This document shows, piece after piece, positions 58,238 to 64,000 of a DNA stretch of 64,000 nt. The translations under genes and the position numbers were made by a program. Source of the stretch: Hesseltinella vesiculosa (Eukaryota > Mucoromycota > Mucoromycetes > Mucorales > Cunninghamellaceae); assembly GCA_002104935.1 (NCBI GenBank), contig MCGT01000012.1, positions 682,001 through 746,000 of the forward strand, written 5' to 3'. Below the pieces are notes generated by a model that was given only the letters and a program-made list of their open reading frames with translations, made no database searches and was not told the DNA's origin. Position 1 is the stretch's first letter; each line of letters opens with the position of its first letter.

Positions 58238-60287
58238 CAATGAGAGTAAAAAAAACTAGGCAGAGAAAAAAGAAAAGCAAAAGGAACAGAGCAATGCCAA
58301 TGTTTAATTTTTCTTATTTATATCCCCTCGCTCCCCCTCTCTTCTGTCTCCCCCCTTCTTTTTTATTTTTATCAACTTGGATTTGCCCAGCCAAACTCTC
58401 CTTGGTCATGATCATCTGTTCAGTATTCCGTAACCTTTGTGTTTTCCCTTTTTTTTGCCTCCCCCCTTTTTTTGACCTCCTCGTTTTTAATTTTTTGTTT
58501 ATTTCTTTTTTAATATCTCGACGCACATCAATTCGCGCACGTAAAAAAAAAAAAAAAAAAAAAGGGACCAAAGGAGTTTGGCTCTTATTCATAGCACTCC
58601 ATTTGCCCCCTTGACACTTGCTGACTGTGATATGGCTAGACCTGCTATAAAAATAAATATAAAAAAAAAACGAGCTGTGTTTTAGCCGTTCACCCGTTGA
58701 TTCTTTTGTTATCGTCATTTGCTGGTCTCGATTGAAGAGATGGCCATTTTTTCACCTCACACACCATGCCTAGAAAGGCATTTTATTTTACCTTGTCATG
58801 CAAAGAAAAGTCAAAGAGAATGATTTTTTTTAGATGTGTTTGCGATCGTTTCTCTTTTTTTCGTTACAAAATTGGACAAAAAAAAAGAGAAAAAGGAATC
58901 CATCCATGTGGTTGTCACACACAGCAACTGGGTGAACCAGGAAAAAAAAAAGATGTATTTGAGCATTCTTTGAAAAAGAAGAATAAAATCATGAGCTGAA
59001 CTGCATAAATGCAGTGGCAAGCCTGGTCAGAGAAAAAACAAAAGGAGGGCGTCATGGGGACCCAACAGACGTGATATGATGAATGTAAATGGGTGATTTA
59101 GGGCTCGACCAGGAAAAAAGCCAAGGTCATTGATCGTTTCACCAAGAGATGGATCCTGCTCGTTTGACAGCGCCTTTACCTACTTTGGAAAAAAGAAAAT
59201 CGCATCTGCCCATATCAAACGAAGCTTTCCCTGAATAGCTCATGACCCGAAGCGCCATTTTATTTCTATATAAAACACAACGATGGCTACCTTTCTAGAA
59301 AAAGAAACAGGCGGTACTGCAGGTACGACAGAAGCTTGCGATGGGCGTTTGAAGACACAGTCTGGCTTGGAATTTTTTTTTCGGAATACCTTGTTTTGGG
59401 TCTAAGCAGGAGATCGTCCAGGGTGCTCGCGCCAGTTTCTACTGCACCATCATCGACTTTATTATCTGATAGATTATAAAGGAAACACCGAGGACATTTT
59501 GGCATTTTTCGTGTTGCACTAGAGTTCCAAGTTGGGAGGTTTATCGTTTGGAAGAGCTTCGCATGCAAATCATATTGAATGCAGCCATGATCGCCATAGT
59601 ATACATGATGCCGTGCCCCCATTCTCTTGTCGATTCACGCGCACCATTTCCAAGTTGCATTGCTACACATCCTGGTGATCAATGGGACACGCAACACGGA
59701 GCAAAACGATCTGAAATCACCCAGTCGCTTGGTCTAGATGGCTTGTTGGCGGCGATTGAAATCGCGGCCAGCAAGAACGCCTTTTTTTGCTCTCAGTCTA
59801 GCAAATGGCATGCAAATGCTGGTAATTTAAGCCAGCATAATGAAAATAAGAGGATGCTGTAAGAAAACGGACCGCATTCATAGCCTTGAGGAGAGAGGGA
59901 GAGGCAACAACTTCTCTCTAAGCATGCACACGTGTCCCTGGGCTAAACGTGGATGTGAATTTGGCTTGACGGTGTAGTCATGTCCATTTCGACTATGGCA
60001 AAACAATAAAACTTAAATCAGAGCTTTTGTTAGTATTGGTTAAAAGCACCACTTACCGGATAAAAGCATTAAACGCGTTCTTGCCAGAGCAGACGGTCAC
60101 CCTTTTTACAAGGTTGCTTTGGATTTTAATGAGATAACAGCAAGCTTGCCCTGTCGCTGTCGGTTTTCCAACTGATCAATCACCAGGGAAGACGAGCCAG
60201 GAAGTTGCTTTTTGAAGCCAAAGAGTATGAATGGAACTCTTTCGCTGGGAAACTTTGTCACACCATGATGAAGACGTGGGCTTGGCT
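58238..60287. other. Intergenic, about 2 kb, no supported gene
   Basis: AT-rich, with long pyrimidine tracts (58320-58500), A-runs (58543-58563) and several frames made of homopolymers. A frame at 59548-59862 (+) has mixed codon use but no recognisable motif. I saw no repeat family shared with the left block. Confidence 0.5.
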
Positions 60288-60935
60288 TCATTCGCGGTGC
60301 GGATCATCGATGAAAAAAAAAAAAAAAAAGCTCCTGAAAACTGCGACGACTTGCCTCTTTTCTTCCATTTCATTGATCAGATCAATGCGGTGGTCACGGT
60401 CCATGTCGCATTGAGTGCACATGGTATGTAATGTTGCTTCCATAGATCCATCCTCCAGGTAGCATCGAGCCAGCACAGCACTTAGCAGATGCTCAGTCTT
60501 CCTAATGGAAACATCCTTCGCGGCAAGGTGTTCTACCATCGCCTTCTTGGCCCTGCTGATCTTGATGGCCGTTTTCTTCCGAGCTTTCTTCTGACACTTG
60601 TGCCGATGGCGGTGGGTGGATCAAATGTCACCGGGCGAGAGAGTGTCAAAGTCAACCGCACGACAAGCTCGTTAAGCAGGTGATAGCGAAAGGATCGGTT
60701 GACCGGAAAACATACGACGTCAAGAGCACTGCCACTATAAAAACCACCATGATTCAGTCAATGCACAGATACCCTCGATGAGAGGACTATGAGTAAGAAG
60801 CACTAAACTCGCTCCGCAGCTATACCTATCCCTTTTCCAGGCACGACGAGCATTGGCACAGGCCAGCGCCCACGAAAAATTGAAAAGTACAAGGGTTGGT
60901 TCTTTATTTATAAATATGTAAGGGTCAAAAACCAT
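60288..60935 (-). other. Unresolved coding signal, possibly an eroded or spliced small gene
   Basis: On the minus strand about 60640-60288 reads KARKKTAIKISRAKKAMVEH, then KTEHLLSAVLARCYLEDGSM and CDMDRDHRIDLINEMEEKRQ, an amphipathic-looking sequence that ends in a homopolymer. Another frame at 60740-60540 (SALDVVCFPVNRSFRYHLLN) and one at 60935-60735 also look protein-like. I could not join them with good splice sites and recognise no family. It may be a pseudogene or an intron-rich short gene. Confidence 0.3.
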
Positions 60936-61003
60936 GGAGGGAGGTGAATGCAGAATAATGGATGGAGGAGAGATGGAGGGAAATGGGAAGGGAATACGGT
61001 TTT

Positions 61004-62454
<1,451 letters not shown>

Positions 62455-63287
62455 AGTAGGTATCGTTTAGAAGAAAATCTGTGAAGTAAAAGAAACAAAA
62501 AAGAATAAAAAAAAAAAAGGAAGCCGCCTCGGCCTTTTTATAACGCTTTTCCTGGGAAGCTTTTTTTTCCCACGGCGACCAACAGGCCGCCATTTTGGAA
62601 TGAGCCCAAACACAAAGCGTGCCGAGATTCTAGCTTTCTTCCCCCACTTGGAATACAACCAACCTTCGCACGTCTCTTCCGGCCCAACCTGATACTCCAT
62701 CTTGGCTTAGCATTACCCGACAGTGCACAGACGTACGTTCTGAAAAATGATACATCAAGGCCACTTTTTTTTTTTGTCAAGTGACCATTGAACGGAAAAC
62801 TGCCGTTCGGACCAAAAGGATTTCGTTCCGTGGCCATCGATGACATCAGCGATCCTGTCAATCTGTCGCTCAGTGGCATGACTAGAAACTCAAAAACCGA
62901 GGGCGGAAAAACTCTTTATTGGACGACCAAGCTCCGGAGCCATTGCCCCGCGACCGGTTTTTTCGCTTTTTTCATCAAAAAAAAGTGCAAAATAGGACAT
63001 TTTTTCATGCTCACAAAATGCTCATTCCCTTTGTCCTAATTTTTTTTTTTTGTACTCTTGCTTGGTCGGCGCGCTCGGATTCTGCAAAAATAATAATAAT
63101 AATAAAAGTGACCTCCTAGGGAGGGGCTCTTGCGTGATTGGACACGCTTGCGCCGGTTTTTTACTTCCATATCTAGGCACCGAGGGTAGACAGGAAAGAA
63201 TTAAATACAGTTATGAAAAAGGTATGATGGAACCATTAGTAAAGTAGTAGCATTGCTCACTTGCATCAGTCGTCATTCACGAGGCAA
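62455..63287. other. Intergenic between HPD and membrane protein
   Basis: About 830 bp. It includes pyrimidine/purine tracts next to the HPD start and a short AAT microsatellite near 63090-63104. No gene was recognised. Confidence 0.45.
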
Positions 63288-64000
63288 TCATAGCCATCTA
63301 ACGAAAAAATAAAGAGTCAGAACCGGTGTTGTCTCCGAGAATAAAAAAAAACACGCACATGCACAGATGCCTTCCATGTAGCAAGCTAGCACAATTCCCG
63401 ATGCCACCTGCGACACTGGATGCGTGAATCTAAACCCCAAATGTACAGTATAACATGTTAGCCGACGGTCTATGCAAGTGGTTTTTTTTTTTTTTTTTTT
63501 ACCTGGTGAAAAAGGCCAAGGTATAAAAGATTTGCCAGTGATGCAAATGGAGACTGGCACGAGCATTGTATGGATTAACAAGAGGCTGTTCAGGTTCGTC
63601 GGCATGAGGTGGGGGGACTGGTTGTTGCGAACTTTCGCCATTCGCCTCAATGTCCTGCTCAGTCTTTTCGTCCTGGGTGACATTGGCGGGCGCACTGGCA
63701 GTTTCCTTTTTAAGCCGTTTCTGAGCGCGCCATGCATGATACTTTGTGCGAGCCCAGTTGTTGTTCACCTCCTTCACCAAAAAGATGGAAAGCGCGAAAA
63801 AGAAGGCTGGGATGATCAAGCCACAAACATAAAAAGCGACAAACGGAATGGTCAGCGTGGCAGCAATATAAATATGAAAGGCAGCAAAAGCCAGGATGAT
63901 CCTAGGGAAGAAAAAAAAAAGTTTTGTCAACTGATCTAAGCAACTGACCGGCTCGTAAAACTTCTTACCCAAGAGCAGTCAAAAAGACCACCCACATGCC
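63288..64000 (-). CDS. Multi-pass membrane protein, partial (5' end beyond window)
   Basis: The 3' part of a gene that enters from the right edge. Exons: at least 64000-63969, 63901-63503, and a last exon starting at 63429. Hydrophobic segments include GMWVVFLTALGIILAFAAFH, then TIPFVAFYVCGLIIPAFFFA and LSIFLVKEV. A basic helix (WARTKYHAWRAQKRLKKE), an acidic and Pro-rich loop (ANVTQDEKTEQDIEANGE, QPVPPPHADEPEQP) and another hydrophobic stretch (HHWQIFYTLAFFTRFTHP) follow. No family was recognised. The 3' end is uncertain: reading through gives a stop at 63288, while a short terminal intron after CYMEG joining to about 63304 (GYDCLVNDD, then stop) is equally plausible. Confidence 0.6.

Noticed and set aside
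58314..58718. Frames of 134-144 aa on both strands downstream of poly-pyrimidine tracts
   Set aside because: The composition is dominated by homopolymers (Phe/Lys runs) and there is no conserved segment.

Overview
This is a eukaryotic, almost certainly fungal window. It has dense protein-coding genes on both strands with many short introns (about 45-95 nt, GT..AG, pyrimidine-rich acceptors), AT-rich spacers, and a gene set typical of fungi (class I myosin with SH3 and acidic tail, Prp28, Stn1, Prm10-type ThrE transporter, glycerophosphocholine acyltransferase, Ste23-type M16 protease). The very frequent A/T homopolymer runs and the codon and intron style suggest an early-diverging filamentous fungus, most likely Mucoromycota (Mucorales). 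That placement is inference. All gene models were spliced by hand from the sequence; exon phases were checked and sum to whole codons in every complete model except one (NTH1, see findings).

Layout. Positions 1-10196 are a gene-poor, AT-rich block. It holds a GGGAGT hexamer satellite, at least three families of decayed interspersed repeats in both orientations, the 3' part of a broken pogo/Tigger-like transposase (about 7035-8060) and a very large hairpin (8050-9037) whose inner 254-bp arms are base-perfect. From 10197 onward the window is gene-dense: class I myosin (-), H2A.Z (+), PARN deadenylase (+), NIPA-like Mg transporter (-), GLTP (+), GPC1 acyltransferase (-), DGAT2 (+), PHOSPHO-type HAD phosphatase (-), endonuclease III NTH1 (+), two surface/low-complexity proteins (+ and -), a 1131-aa helical unknown (+), an HSF-type factor (+), a Prm10/ThrE transporter (+), STN1 (+), eL42 (-), PRP28 (-), a retroelement-like remnant, insulysin/Ste23 (-), a YIPF1/2-like Golgi protein (+), ALKBH1 (+), a RasGEF (-), 4-hydroxyphenylpyruvate dioxygenase (-) and a membrane protein running off the right edge (-).

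How the genes relate. Most are housekeeping neighbours rather than a pathway cluster. The one functional grouping is lipid handling: GLTP, GPC1 and DGAT2 are contiguous, and GPC1 and DGAT2 are divergently arranged over a 739-bp spacer. Chromatin/RNA functions (H2A.Z, PARN, Prp28, eL42) and genome maintenance (NTH1, STN1, ALKBH1) are scattered. Recurrent gene-structure traits are GC-AG introns with GCAAGK donors (4 of about 118 introns) and introns placed immediately after the start codon (H2A.Z, eL42, HPD; after codon 2 in myosin). I saw no CRISPR, no rRNA and no convincing tRNA. I found no clear-cut novel defence or biosynthetic system; the hairpin/transposon complex and the unknown 1131-aa protein are the least explained items.
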